A stretch of 64,000 nt of DNA from Miniphocaeibacter sp012841535. Its GTDB lineage: Bacteria; Bacillota; Clostridia; Tissierellales; Peptoniphilaceae. The notes under the pieces were generated by a model. It saw nothing but the letters and a program-made list of their open reading frames with translations. It was not told the DNA's origin and ran no database searches. Each line of letters starts with the position of its first letter. Positions within the stretch are counted from its first letter, which is position 1. The stretch lies in the NCBI RefSeq assembly GCF_049274025.1, contig NZ_JBASRV010000035.1. The stretch is one strand, 5' to 3'. Positions 1 through 8,523 of the stretch are shown here, in pieces. Made by a program: the position numbers and the translations under genes.

Positions 1-758
1 CAAGTAATATAGACTATTTGTTTATATGTATGTCTTTAAATAATGACTTTAATTTAAGGAGATTGGAAAGATATATTTCTATAGCTTGGGAAAGTGGTGC
101 TATTCCGGTTGTAATATTAACTAAGGCGGATTTATGTAATAATATTGACGCTAAATTAGCAGAGCTAGCTAGTGTGGCCATAGGTGTTGATGTTGAAGTA
201 ACTTCAAATTTACAAGTAGATAGTATAGAAAAAATTAGAAAATATATTAGTAGAGAAAAAACTATAGCATTTATTGGTTCTTCCGGAGTAGGAAAGTCTA
301 CGTTAATAAATTCTTTAATAGGTGAGGAAGTTTTAAAGACAAAAGGTCTTAGAGATGATGATAAGGGAAAACATACTACTACCCATAGAGAGATGTTTAT
401 TCTTGAAAATGGCGGTCTGATTATAGATACACCGGGAATGCGGGAATTAGGACTGGACACTGTTGATATTTCAAAAGGTTTTTCAGATATTGATGAACTT
501 GCAACTATGTGTAAGTTTAACGACTGTAGCCATACAAATGAACCTAAATGTGCAGTATTAAAGGCTGTAGAAAATGGAGAACTTTCAGAGGAAAGACTAA
601 ACAATTATAGGAAGTTAAAAAAGGAAAGTAAATATTCTGGTCTTGATTTTAAAGAAATTGAAAAACAAAAATTAGATAATATGTTTTCTAATGTAGGTGG
701 TATGAAAAATGCCAGAAAATATTTAAAAGCAAAAGATAAGAGAAGAAAAAATATTTAA
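1..758 (+). CDS. rsgA: Ribosome small-subunit-dependent GTPase A, 5' partial
   Basis: This is the C-terminal part of RsgA (YjeQ/EngC), the circularly permuted GTPase that assists 30S subunit maturation. The frame is open to the window edge and reads S-N-I-D-Y-L before the first internal candidate start at position 18, so the true start lies upstream. The GTPase motifs appear in permuted order: G4 (TKAD), then G1 (GSSGVGKST), then G3 (DTPGMRE). They are followed by the C-terminal zinc module with Cys-X4-Cys-X-His-X5-Cys spacing (CKFNDCSHTNEPKC). The segment FICMSLNNDFNLRRLERY is typical of the longer clostridial RsgA form. A terminator follows the stop codon. Confidence 0.93.
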   Translation, partial: SNIDYLFICMSLNNDFNLRRLERYISIAWESGAIPVVILTKADLCNNIDAKLAELASVAIGVDVEVTSNLQVDSIEKIRKYISREKTIAFIGSSGVGKSTLINSLIGEEVLKTKGLRDDDKGKHTTTHREMFILENGGLIIDTPGMRELGLDTVDISKGFSDIDELATMCKFNDCSHTNEPKCAVLKAVENGELSEERLNNYRKLKKESKYSGLDFKEIEKQKLDNMFSNVGGMKNARKYLKAKDKRRKNI

Positions 759-782
759 GCTTATTTTTTAATAAAGTATTAA

Positions 783-818
783 AATAAAGTCATTTTAATT
801 AATGGCTTTATTTTTTAT
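783..818 (+). terminator. Rho-independent terminator after rsgA
   Basis: A 12-bp stem (AATAAAGTCATT / AATGGCTTTATT, one G-U pair) encloses a 6-nt loop and is followed by a run of T. Confidence 0.8.
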
Positions 819-1198
819 TTATGATAGATTGTAAGATTAAAAGCAATAGTTAGTATAAAAGTAACTTCTCAGATGCTATTAGTATCTACGATTACACAAA
901 TATTAATCGAATCTCTTTTTGAAGGTATAATTACCGTAATTTATTAAATATTTTCAGTGAGCAAATTGATATGTTCTTTATATTTTCACTATATGTATAT
1001 TTTAAAAATATTTTCAATAAGAAAAAACAAAAGCTTGTAAGAGAAAATATCTAGAATGAAAATTTATGGGTTTTATATGAAAAGAAATTTCAAACTAATT
1101 ATTTAATAAATAGTAGGTAATAATATGGAAGAGTTAGCTGAAAAAAGGGAAGTTTTAATTTATAGATTATGAAAAATTAATGAAATTTGGAGAAAGAA
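819..1198. other. AT-rich spacer with no recognised gene
   Basis: About 380 bases between the rsgA terminator and a small ORF. It contains only very short open frames, including a 15-codon one near 1124 that lacks support. I see no RNA gene, repeat or clear operator here. Confidence 0.5.
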
Positions 1199-1375
1199 AT
1201 GAACTCAATGGAAAAAAAGAAGTATACAAGAAAAGAAAAAAGATTTATAGTTTGTTTTTTGTTAATGAATTTAATTGTTCTAATTGGCTCGACTCCCGAT
1301 TTTGAAATATATGTAAAAAATATAGGAGTTGAAGCGGGAATGAAAATTACCGGATTTTTTTCTACAGTATTTTAG
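1199..1375 (+). CDS. Small hypothetical membrane protein
   Basis: A 58-residue ORF of unknown function. The ATG at 1199 is preferred because a GGAG sits about six bases upstream; an in-frame TTG at 1187 overlaps that ribosome binding site. The protein has a basic N-terminus rich in Lys and Arg, then one hydrophobic stretch (FIVCFLLMNLIVLIG) suitable for a single membrane pass, then a short tail. No family was recognised. It lies alone between rsgA and a convergent aldo/keto reductase gene, so context gives no clue. It may be a real small membrane protein or a chance ORF. Confidence 0.35.
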   Translation: MNSMEKKKYTRKEKRFIVCFLLMNLIVLIGSTPDFEIYVKNIGVEAGMKITGFFSTVF

Positions 1376-1422
1376 TTTTAAAATACTTGTGTAGAATAAA
1401 AATAAAATATTTAAAAAGACAA

Positions 1423-1455
1423 AATAGGCCTAGAATTTTCCAAGCCTATTTTTAT
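1423..1455. terminator. Bidirectional terminator between convergent genes
   Basis: The arms AATAGGC and GCCTATT pair around a 14-nt loop. A T-run follows on the plus strand and an A-run precedes it, so the hairpin can serve the small ORF and the convergent aldo/keto reductase. Confidence 0.7.
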
Positions 1456-2465
1456 TAGCCTAAAACTTCAGCTACATTTTTAAGCATTTCTATTATAGGT
1501 AAATCATAAGGACATCTTGGTTCACAATCACCACATTGTATACAGTCCTTAGCATTAACTTCCATACCATTGTAACGATTTAAGGCCCATTCCTTTAAGT
1601 CGTATCTGGTATAATAGCCTTCCATTAGGAAATTTGCCGGAATATCTATGCCAATGGAACAAGGTGCACAGTAACCACATCTTCTACAAAACTGTGTTCC
1701 TAATTCTTCAACATAGCCTTGCAATTCCTTTCTTTCTTCATCGGTTAAAGGCCTTGGGTTATTTCCTACACCGGCATTTTCTCTTACCTGTTCTATTGTA
1801 TCCATTCCCGGTATAGCTAAAGTAATATTTTCATTTTCCATAATATATCTTAAACAAAGTTCGCCTTTGGGAATAGCACCTCCGGCTAAGGGTTTCATAA
1901 TTAGTATTCCAATATTTTTTTCTTTAGCTTTTTTAAACACTTCTTCAGCTTGGTTTTCTACAATATTGTAAGGAAATTGAATTGTAGAAAATTCATTTGT
2001 GTCAACTAATTTATCTAGCAGGTCAACACTATGGCTAGTTACACCTATTTCCTTTATAATTCCCTTTTCTTTCATTTCCTTAATGGCTTTTAAAGCGCCG
2101 TTTTCAGAAAAAATTGTTTCCATGTCAGCTTCTTTACTTACATTGTGTAATTGAAAAAGATCTATATAGTCAACTTTTAAGTTTTTCATAGAAATTTCCA
2201 ATTCTTCAAGTACACCATCGTAGGTTCTTTGCATGGATTTTGTTGCTATGTAAAATTTATCCCTTCCAACTACTTCCAAGGCTTGTCCTAATAATTTTTC
2301 ACTGTCATTATATCCTCTTGCTGTGTCAATAAAATTTATACCTTGCTTATAGGCTTCTTCTACTATGCTTATAGCTGTATTTTGGTCAACATTTTGAATT
2401 GGAATCCCCCCAAGTCCAATTACAGAAACTTCATAACCGGTTTTACCTAATATTCTTTTCTCCAT
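1455..2465 (-). CDS. Aldo/keto reductase with C-terminal 4Fe-4S ferredoxin domain
   Basis: This 336-residue protein joins an NAD(P)H-type aldo/keto reductase TIM barrel to a ferredoxin-like tail. Barrel signatures are the start KRILGKTGYEVSVIGLGG, the Asp/Tyr segment FIDTARGYNDSEKLLG, the Lys segment ATKSM and the His segment LFQLHN, which together supply the Asp-Tyr-Lys-His tetrad. The C-terminus carries Cys clusters CRRCGYCAPC and CIQCGDCEPRCP, as in bacterial ferredoxin-type oxidoreductases. The physiological substrate is unknown; the clusters suggest coupling to an electron carrier. The start follows GGGGT on the minus strand. It is monocistronic. Confidence 0.88.
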   Translation of the reverse strand: MEKRILGKTGYEVSVIGLGGIPIQNVDQNTAISIVEEAYKQGINFIDTARGYNDSEKLLGQALEVVGRDKFYIATKSMQRTYDGVLEELEISMKNLKVDYIDLFQLHNVSKEADMETIFSENGALKAIKEMKEKGIIKEIGVTSHSVDLLDKLVDTNEFSTIQFPYNIVENQAEEVFKKAKEKNIGILIMKPLAGGAIPKGELCLRYIMENENITLAIPGMDTIEQVRENAGVGNNPRPLTDEERKELQGYVEELGTQFCRRCGYCAPCSIGIDIPANFLMEGYYTRYDLKEWALNRYNGMEVNAKDCIQCGDCEPRCPYDLPIIEMLKNVAEVLG

Positions 2466-2599
2466 AATACCCCTCTTTATTTATACTATATTAACTATAT
2501 ATAATATTGTAATATATTTAAACGTATATTCCAATTTAAAGGGTTAAATTATTTTAATTTATAAAGAAAAAATCAACAATTAAATAATTTTTCCACCTA

Positions 2600-2608
2600 T
2601 GATATAAT
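2600..2608 (+). promoter_or_regulatory. Extended -10 promoter of the dnaX operon
   Basis: TGATATAAT fits an extended -10 (TGn-TATAAT) and lies about 30 bases before the dnaX start. No good -35 is visible, as is common for extended -10 promoters. Confidence 0.55.
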
Positions 2609-2638
2609 AGTAAAGCAAGTAAATAAGGAGGTTGTTTT

Positions 2639-4342
2639 TTGCGACAAGCTATATATAGAGAATACAGACCAAAAACTTTTGATGAAGTTTTAGGCCAAAG
2701 TCAAGTTACAGAGGTTTTAAAGAACCAAGTAAAAAACAATTTAATAGGTCATGCTTATTTGTTTTCAGGAACTAGAGGAACCGGTAAAACAAGTTGTGCA
2801 AAAATATTTGCACGGGCTATAAACTGTTTAAATCTACAAGATGGTTCACCTTGCAATGTTTGTGAAAATTGTAGGTCTATTCTTAACGAGGAAACATTTG
2901 ATATAGTTGAAATGGACGCTGCATCTAATAGAAGAATTGAAGATATTAGAGATCTAAGAGATAAGGTAATTTATCCTCCTGCTAATTTAAAATACAAGGT
3001 TTATATTATAGACGAGGCCCACATGATAACAAATGAGGGATTTAATGCCCTTTTAAAAATCATGGAAGAACCTCCAAAACATTTAGTATTTATTTTAGCT
3101 ACTACGGAAATAGAAAAAATTCCGCAAACAATCCTTTCAAGATGTCAAAGATATGAATTTAAAAGATTGGATACCGAGTTTATTAAGGAAAATATTCTAA
3201 ATATTACAAGGGATTTAGGAGTTGAAATTGAAGCGGAAGCTGTAAATCTTATAGCTAATGAAGCCGATGGAGCTATGAGAGATGCTTTAAGTACTTTAGA
3301 TCAGGTAATTTCTTTAGGAAAAGATAAAATAACCGTTAAGGATTTGGAAGAGGATTTAGGCCTAGTTGATCAGGACAAGTTATTTAAATTAGTCGATGCT
3401 ATAATTTCTAAAGATTTTTCAAATACAATAAAAGCTTTTGCAGAAACTTCTAAAGGGAAAATTATTTCTAACTTATTTAAGGATTTAACCGATCATTATA
3501 GAAATTTACTTCTAGTAAAAAATAAACTGGAAAGTAATGTAGAAGCCAGTACCATGTATATTGAAAAGTACAGAAAGCAAGCAAGTAGTATAGAAATGAA
3601 TCAGATTATTGAGTCCTTGGATATATTAATGGAATTTGAAATTAAATTAAAAACTACAGAAAACCCTATTATATTAGGAGAACTCTTAGTTACAAGACTG
3701 GTGGATTATGTTAATTACAATAGTTTTAAGTCTAAAATCAACTACTTAGAAGATAGGGTTAAGGAATTAGAAGAAAAACTTTCTAACTTAAAAGTTGAAG
3801 ATTTAAAATCTAATGGTAATATAGATATTGTTACTAAGAGTAATTCTGTAAAAGAGGATTTAGTAAAGGCGGAAATAATTACAGAAGAAGAAAACAGGTC
3901 AGATATTACAGAAATAGAAAATAGTAAAGTAGACAAAGAAGAAAATCCTAGTACTGAAAATGAAGAAAAAGATCTTTCTAAAGAAAATAGTGAAGATTTA
4001 GAAGAGGATGTTTTAGACAAGTACAAGGAAACAGAGTATTGGAATGAAATTGTAAACAAACTTCCTACACCAATGATGAGGAATTTTATAAATTCTTCAA
4101 GCTATAGGTTTATAGAAAAAAATCGCTTAGTAATTCTTTTTAAAACAGAAGATACAAAAATGAAATTAATTTGTTCAAATATAAATGTTTTGAAAAAAAT
4201 AGTTCAAGAAGTAGTAGGTAGTGATTATGATGTGCATATAAGTTTAGAATCAAGTTATGCGGATTTAAATAACTTGAGAAAAGAAAAAAATTTAAAATTA
4301 ATCCAAAATTTATTTGGTGAAGATAATATTAATATTACTTAG
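2639..4342 (+). CDS. dnaX: DNA polymerase III subunit gamma/tau
   Basis: The clamp-loader ATPase, 567 residues. The Walker A motif GTRGTGKT lies at residues 44-51, the zinc-binding cysteines are C63, C72, C75 and C78, Walker B (VYIIDEAHM) is near residue 120, and the SRC arginine-finger motif follows in LSRCQRYEF. A charged, Glu/Lys/Ser-rich linker near residues 380-460 precedes the C-terminal tau-like domain. The start is TTG at 2639, with a strong AAGGAGG 6-7 bases upstream and no competing ATG. It is the first gene of the conserved Firmicute set dnaX-ybaB-recR. No SRP RNA gene was seen in the upstream gap, where some Firmicutes carry one nearby. Confidence 0.96.
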   Translation: MRQAIYREYRPKTFDEVLGQSQVTEVLKNQVKNNLIGHAYLFSGTRGTGKTSCAKIFARAINCLNLQDGSPCNVCENCRSILNEETFDIVEMDAASNRRIEDIRDLRDKVIYPPANLKYKVYIIDEAHMITNEGFNALLKIMEEPPKHLVFILATTEIEKIPQTILSRCQRYEFKRLDTEFIKENILNITRDLGVEIEAEAVNLIANEADGAMRDALSTLDQVISLGKDKITVKDLEEDLGLVDQDKLFKLVDAIISKDFSNTIKAFAETSKGKIISNLFKDLTDHYRNLLLVKNKLESNVEASTMYIEKYRKQASSIEMNQIIESLDILMEFEIKLKTTENPIILGELLVTRLVDYVNYNSFKSKINYLEDRVKELEEKLSNLKVEDLKSNGNIDIVTKSNSVKEDLVKAEIITEEENRSDITEIENSKVDKEENPSTENEEKDLSKENSEDLEEDVLDKYKETEYWNEIVNKLPTPMMRNFINSSSYRFIEKNRLVILFKTEDTKMKLICSNINVLKKIVQEVVGSDYDVHISLESSYADLNNLRKEKNLKLIQNLFGEDNINIT

Positions 4343-4354
4343 GAGGTATTTTTT

Positions 4355-4696
4355 ATGGCAAGAGGTGGATATCCAAGAGGCGGAATGCCAAATATGAATA
4401 ATATGATGAAGCAAATGCAAAAAATGCAAAAGCAAATGGAGGAAGCACAACAAAAACTAGAAGAAACTGAATTCACAGCAACTGCAGGTGGTGGAAGTAT
4501 AGAAGTTACAGTAAACGGTAAAAAAGAGTTAGTTGCAGTAAAAATAGAAGAAGAGGTTGTTGATCCTGATGATGTTGAAATGTTACAGGATTTAATAATT
4601 GTAGCTGTTAATGACGCTTTAAATAAGGTTACAGAAACAAGTGAAAAAGAAATGGGTAAATTTACTGGAGGCATGAATATTCCAGGATTATTTTAG
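4355..4696 (+). CDS. YbaB/EbfC nucleoid-associated protein
   Basis: A 113-residue DNA-binding dimer of the YbaB/EbfC family, whose members bind DNA and associate with the nucleoid. The Met/Gln-rich helix MKQMQKMQKQMEEAQQKLEE and the conserved core GGGSIEVTVNGKKELVAVKI are diagnostic. It sits 12 bases after dnaX and 11 before recR. This order is conserved and links it to DNA repair or replication, though its exact role is not settled. An AGGAGG lies eight bases before the ATG. Confidence 0.93.
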   Translation: MARGGYPRGGMPNMNNMMKQMQKMQKQMEEAQQKLEETEFTATAGGGSIEVTVNGKKELVAVKIEEEVVDPDDVEMLQDLIIVAVNDALNKVTETSEKEMGKFTGGMNIPGLF

Positions 4697-4707
4697 TAGG
4701 TGATTAA

Positions 4708-5307
4708 ATGGCTTTATACCCAAAACCAATAGAAAATCTAATAGTTGAATTAGCAAGCTTACCTACAATTGGAAGAAAATCAGCTAAAAGACTAGCTTTT
4801 AAAATTATTGAAATGGATGATGAAAAAGTAAATAGATTGGTAGATGCTTTAATTAATGTGAAAAAAGAAATTCATCACTGTAAAATTTGTGGTAATCTAA
4901 CAGATAAGGAAATATGTCATATATGCTCAGATGAAAGTAGGGACAAATCCGTTATAGTAGTTGTTGAAGATAGTTCAAGTATTATTTCTCTTGAAAAAGC
5001 AAGGGAATATAAGGGACAATACCATGTACTAAATGGACTAATCTCTCCAAGAGAAAATATTAGTCCAGAGGATTTAAATATAGAATCCCTTATTAAAAGA
5101 GTTAAAGATGGTGGTATTGATGAAGTAATTTTATCCTTATCCCCAACTGTAGATGGAGATCTTACAATTAACTTTTTATCTGAAATTATAAAGCCTTTAG
5201 GAGTAAAGGTAACAAAAATTGCCAATGGAGTTCCTATAGGTGTAAGTTTAGAATATTTTGATGAAATGTCGATTTATAAAGCATTAGAAGATAGAAGAGA
5301 AATTTAA
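4708..5307 (+). CDS. recR: Recombination mediator RecR
   Basis: A 199-residue RecR that works with RecF and RecO to load RecA at gaps. From N to C it shows the helix-hairpin-helix segment LPTIGRKSAKRLAF, the four-Cys zinc finger CKICGNLTDKEICHIC near residue 55, and a Toprim domain starting at VIVVVEDSSS. The length is normal for the family. It is the last gene of the dnaX-ybaB-recR operon and is closed by a strong terminator. Confidence 0.96.
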   Translation: MALYPKPIENLIVELASLPTIGRKSAKRLAFKIIEMDDEKVNRLVDALINVKKEIHHCKICGNLTDKEICHICSDESRDKSVIVVVEDSSSIISLEKAREYKGQYHVLNGLISPRENISPEDLNIESLIKRVKDGGIDEVILSLSPTVDGDLTINFLSEIIKPLGVKVTKIANGVPIGVSLEYFDEMSIYKALEDRREI

Positions 5308-5310
5308 GAA

Positions 5311-5335
5311 AGCATGGGAAACCATGCTTTTTTTA
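5311..5335 (+). terminator. Terminator of the dnaX-ybaB-recR operon
   Basis: AGCATGG and CCATGCT form a 7-bp stem with a GAAA tetraloop, followed by seven T. Confidence 0.9.
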
Positions 5336-5366
5336 GAATAATAAATAATAGGAAAGTGTAAATTTT

Positions 5367-6074
5367 ATGAATAGAGTAGGAGAAAAAAATACAATAGAAG
5401 ATATAAAAAAAGGAATTGCAATATCCTTACCAGTAGGAATAGGATACATATCCATAGCAATAGCCTTTGGTTTATTAGCTAGAAATTCCGGTTTGACCTT
5501 ACTTGATACCTTTTTGTTTTCAGCAATGGTCTTTGCTGGAGCATCCCAGTTTATGGCTATTGAGTTAATTGTCGCCGGTGTACCAACCTTGGGAATTGCA
5601 ATATCGGTTTTTCTGCTTAATTTAAGATTACTTGTAATGGCAACATCCCTTGGAGTAAAAATGGAAAAAGTAAATAAGAAGTCAATTCCCCTAGTGGGTT
5701 TCTTACTAACAGATGAATCCTTTTCCGTCCTTTCTTTTACAAGGGAAACAATTAGTACAGCCTATGCAATTTTTGTAGAATTAATACCATATTTATTTTG
5801 GGTAGGCTTTACTGTTATAGGTTATTTAGTAGGGGACATACTTCCTGAAAAGTTGAAAATGAGTTTAGAAATAGGACTTACTGCAATGTTTATTGCCCTA
5901 TTAATTCCTTCCCTTAAGAAGAATTTAAAGGGGATAGTAGTTTCTTTAATAGCTGCACTTATATATATAGCAATATTTTATTTAAATATACTTCCAACAG
6001 GATGGGATATAGTTGTTGGAATTCTTTTATCTACCTTAATAGGTTATATTTTAATTAGAAGGGGGACAATATAA
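5367..6074 (+). CDS. azlC: AzlC-family branched-chain amino acid exporter, large subunit
   Basis: A 235-residue integral membrane protein. The family, with AzlD, exports branched-chain amino acids and their analogues. The N-terminal segment GIAISLPVGIGYISIAIAFG and the motif FSAMVFAGASQFMAIEL are typical AzlC signatures, and several hydrophobic segments cover most of the length. The ATG is preceded by AGGAAAG. The stop overlaps the azlD start as TAATG, which implies translational coupling. No regulator gene is adjacent. Confidence 0.9.
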   Translation: MNRVGEKNTIEDIKKGIAISLPVGIGYISIAIAFGLLARNSGLTLLDTFLFSAMVFAGASQFMAIELIVAGVPTLGIAISVFLLNLRLLVMATSLGVKMEKVNKKSIPLVGFLLTDESFSVLSFTRETISTAYAIFVELIPYLFWVGFTVIGYLVGDILPEKLKMSLEIGLTAMFIALLIPSLKKNLKGIVVSLIAALIYIAIFYLNILPTGWDIVVGILLSTLIGYILIRRGTI

Positions 6075-6388
6075 TGAAAAGTGAATATTTTTTACTAATA
6101 GTTCTCTGTGCTATTTTAACTAGCGGTCCTAAAATAATTACGATGACATTTTTAAAGGATAAAAAAATAAAAAAAGAAATTAAGGATTTCTTAGATATTA
6201 TTCCATATACAAGTCTTGCTATATTAATTACAAGGGGATTATTAACCATGGATAAGGTGATTATGGTCCCTGCAATTATTTCTATTATAGTTTGTTTTCT
6301 AGTTTCCTATTTTAGGGAAAGTTTAGCTCAAACAATAATTGCTGGCGTTGGAACAATGTATATTTTAATAATATTACTTGGAATTTAA
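6074..6388 (+). CDS. azlD: AzlD-domain small subunit of branched-chain amino acid exporter
   Basis: A 104-residue membrane protein with about four hydrophobic segments. It contains the AzlD-type region FLDIIPYTSLAILITRGLL. It overlaps azlC by one base, so the pair is almost certainly co-translated and forms one exporter. A leucine biosynthesis operon lies 50 kb away in the same window, but nothing here shows co-regulation. Confidence 0.87.
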   Translation: MKSEYFLLIVLCAILTSGPKIITMTFLKDKKIKKEIKDFLDIIPYTSLAILITRGLLTMDKVIMVPAIISIIVCFLVSYFRESLAQTIIAGVGTMYILIILLGI

Positions 6389-6436
6389 TTAAAAAGTGTT
6401 TGTTTTTTCTATATTAATGGGTATATATTAAATAAA

Positions 6437-6456
6437 TTGTAATAATTACATATTTG
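6437..6456 (+). promoter_or_regulatory. Fur/PerR-like operator before the catalase gene
   Basis: TTGTAATAATTACAT is a near-perfect inverted repeat and matches the B. subtilis PerR box (TTATAATNATTATAA) at 12 of 14 specified positions. It lies just downstream of a plausible promoter (TTGTTT, 18 bases, TATATT, 6400-6429) and 40 bases before the start codon. The reverse complement of the full 20 bases recurs exactly at 35738-35757, upstream of dps. Confidence 0.7.
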
Positions 6457-6490
6457 TAATTAACCTGTAACCAACAAAATAGGAGGAAAA

Positions 6491-8041
6491 ATGAATAAAG
6501 ATAAGAAAATTACAAGTAAAAATGACGTAATAGGAAAAAATCCTAAGGTTACTAATGGAGCTGGCATACCAGTAGCAAATAACCAAACAGCTATGACTGT
6601 TGGACCAAGAGGACCAATGGCTATGGAAGATGTTTGGTACATGGAGAAGATGGCACATTTCGATAGGGAAGTTATACCAGAAAGAAGAATGCACGCTAAA
6701 GGTTCAGGAGCTTTTGGAACATTTAAAGTTACAAATGATATTACAAAATATACTAAGGCAAAGATATTTTCAGAAGTAGGAAAGGAAACAGAAATATTTA
6801 TTAGATTTTCTACAGTAGCAGGAGAAAGAGGAGCTGCTGATGCAGAAAGGGATATTAGAGGATATGCAATAAAATTCTATACAGAAGACGGAAACTGGGA
6901 TTTAGTAGGAAATAATACTCCTGTATTCTTTATGAGAGATCCACATCATTTTATTGGATTAAACAGGGCTGTAAAGAGAGATCCTAGAACAAATTTAAGG
7001 TCAGCTAATAATAACTGGGACTTTTGGACTTCATTACCGGAAGCTCTACATCAAGTTACTATTACAATGAGTGATAGGGGAATACCAAAATCCTATAGAC
7101 ATATGCATGGTTTTAGTTCTCATGCCTATTCAATGATAAATGAGAAAAATGAAAGAGTATATGTAAAAATTCACATGAAAACCCAACAGGGAATTGAAAA
7201 TATAACAGATGAAGAAGCGGCAGAAATAATTGGTATGGATAGGGAAAGTCATGGTAGAGATTTATACGAAGCAATAGAAAAGGGGAATTTCCCTAAATGG
7301 AAAATGTATATTCAGGTTATGACTCAGGAACAAGCTGACAATATGCCCTATAATCCATTTGACTTAACAAAGGTTTGGTACCATGGAGAATATCCATTAA
7401 TAGAAGTTGGAGAATTTGAATTAAATAGAAATCCGGAAAATTATTTTGCCGATGTGGAGCAAGCAGCATTTACTCCGGCAAATGTAGTTCCAGGAATTTC
7501 ATTTTCACCAGATAAAATGCTTCAAGGTAGATTGTTTGTTTATGGAGATGCTCACCGATATCGTCTAGGTGTTAATCATCATCAAATACCTGTAAACTCA
7601 CCAAAACATGCAGAAAACAACCATCCTTATCATAAAGATGGACAAATGAGAGTCGATGGAAATGGTGGTTCAGAAGTTCATTATGCACCAAATAGTTATG
7701 GTAACTACGTAGAATATACTGAACATGAAGAGCCTATGCAAAAAGCCAATGGAGATATTGGAAGATGGAATTTTAGAGATGACGATGACGATTATTTCAC
7801 TCAACCAGGTAAGCTATTTAGATTAATGTCTCCGGAACAGCAAAAGGTTCTTGTTGAAAATACAAGAAGAGCTATGGGAGATGCAGAGGAAAAAATAAAA
7901 TTACGCCATATTGAACATTGTTTTTATGCCGATGAAAAATATGGACGTATGTTAGCAGAGGAATTGGGAATAGATGTAGATTTTTCTAAATTTGATGTAG
8001 AGGAATATAAGAAGAGAAAAAGAACAGATACTTCATATTAA
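6491..8041 (+). CDS. katA: Heme catalase
   Basis: A monofunctional clade-type heme catalase of 516 residues that converts hydrogen peroxide to water and oxygen. The distal His lies in ERRMHAKGSGAFG. The proximal heme-ligand region is RLFVYGDAHRYRLGVNHHQIPVN, which contains the conserved Arg and Tyr. Substrate-channel and dimer segments such as FIRFSTVAGERGAAD are intact. Two local variations are seen: the segment after FFMRDP reads HHFIGLN where many catalases have a KFPDFIH-type sequence, and the heme motif has His where Gln is usual. An AGGAGG lies before the ATG and a terminator follows. A PerR-like box upstream suggests peroxide induction. Confidence 0.95.
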   Translation: MNKDKKITSKNDVIGKNPKVTNGAGIPVANNQTAMTVGPRGPMAMEDVWYMEKMAHFDREVIPERRMHAKGSGAFGTFKVTNDITKYTKAKIFSEVGKETEIFIRFSTVAGERGAADAERDIRGYAIKFYTEDGNWDLVGNNTPVFFMRDPHHFIGLNRAVKRDPRTNLRSANNNWDFWTSLPEALHQVTITMSDRGIPKSYRHMHGFSSHAYSMINEKNERVYVKIHMKTQQGIENITDEEAAEIIGMDRESHGRDLYEAIEKGNFPKWKMYIQVMTQEQADNMPYNPFDLTKVWYHGEYPLIEVGEFELNRNPENYFADVEQAAFTPANVVPGISFSPDKMLQGRLFVYGDAHRYRLGVNHHQIPVNSPKHAENNHPYHKDGQMRVDGNGGSEVHYAPNSYGNYVEYTEHEEPMQKANGDIGRWNFRDDDDDYFTQPGKLFRLMSPEQQKVLVENTRRAMGDAEEKIKLRHIEHCFYADEKYGRMLAEELGIDVDFSKFDVEEYKKRKRTDTSY

Positions 8042-8048
8042 ATTATAA

Positions 8049-8071
8049 GGAGACAGAGATGTCTCCTTTTT
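8049..8071 (+). terminator. Catalase terminator
   Basis: GGAGACA and TGTCTCC form a 7-bp stem around GAGA, followed by a T-run. Confidence 0.9.
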
Positions 8072-8135
8072 AGTTTAGATAATAGTAAACCTATAAAAAA
8101 TATTTTTTATTGTAGAAATAATTGTATATTAGAGT

Positions 8136-8234
8136 TATAATATCAAGAGAGGTAAGGTCAAAGATATGTTCTGAAGCTAAACCTGTGAATGTTAAATTTT
8201 TGGACACAGGTATTCTGTGTCCATTTTTATTTTT
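8136..8234 (+). promoter_or_regulatory. Candidate cis-regulatory RNA leader with transcription attenuator
   Basis: A TATAAT at 8136-8141 would start a leader RNA near 8148. The leader ends in a strong terminator hairpin (GGACACAG / CTGTGTCC, 8202-8222) followed by two T5 runs, all upstream of the TM1266-hydG-hydF genes. ACCTGTG at 8181-8187 can instead pair with CACAGGT at 8205-8211, which overlaps the 5' arm of the terminator. The two folds are therefore mutually exclusive, the arrangement expected of a riboswitch or protein-controlled attenuator. The upstream 35 bases do not match any riboswitch class I recognise. A simple terminator plus a new promoter is the alternative. Confidence 0.55.
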
Positions 8235-8255
8235 AAACTATATTAGGAGGTAGAT

Positions 8256-8501
8256 ATGGATAATAGAGTTGCAATAATTGGCATAATTATTGAAAACAAA
8301 GAAGCCAGTGCAGAAGTAAATGAAACATTACATAAATACTCAGAATATATTATTGGAAGAATGGGGATTCCAAACATTAGGGAAAGTATTAATGTAATAT
8401 CGGTTATTGTAGATGCACCACAAAGTGAAATAAGTGCCTTAACTGGAAAATTAGGAATGATAAAGGATGTTAGCTGTAAGGCTGTATATTCAAAAATTTA
8501 A
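8256..8501 (+). CDS. TM1266-family iron-only hydrogenase system putative regulator
   Basis: An 81-residue ACT/NikR-like small protein of the TM1266 family, which is found beside [FeFe]-hydrogenase maturase genes and is annotated as a putative regulator. The start VAIIGIIIENKEASAEVNE and the core GRMGIPNIRESINVISVIVDA match the family. No DNA-binding domain is visible, so a regulatory role is family annotation only. AGGAGG precedes the ATG. It is 22 bases upstream of hydG and downstream of an attenuator-like leader. Confidence 0.88.
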   Translation: MDNRVAIIGIIIENKEASAEVNETLHKYSEYIIGRMGIPNIRESINVISVIVDAPQSEISALTGKLGMIKDVSCKAVYSKI

Positions 8502-8523
8502 ATAAGAAAAACAAGGGGAAATT

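Noticed and set aside
14..604. A 196-codon minus-strand open frame across rsgA
   Set aside because: It mirrors the conserved RsgA frame, shows low-complexity Ser/Phe/Ile composition and has no ribosome binding site.
2466..2638. Signal recognition particle RNA gene upstream of dnaX
   Set aside because: The gap is AT-rich and lacks the conserved GGAA-loop hairpin and GC-rich arms of SRP RNA.
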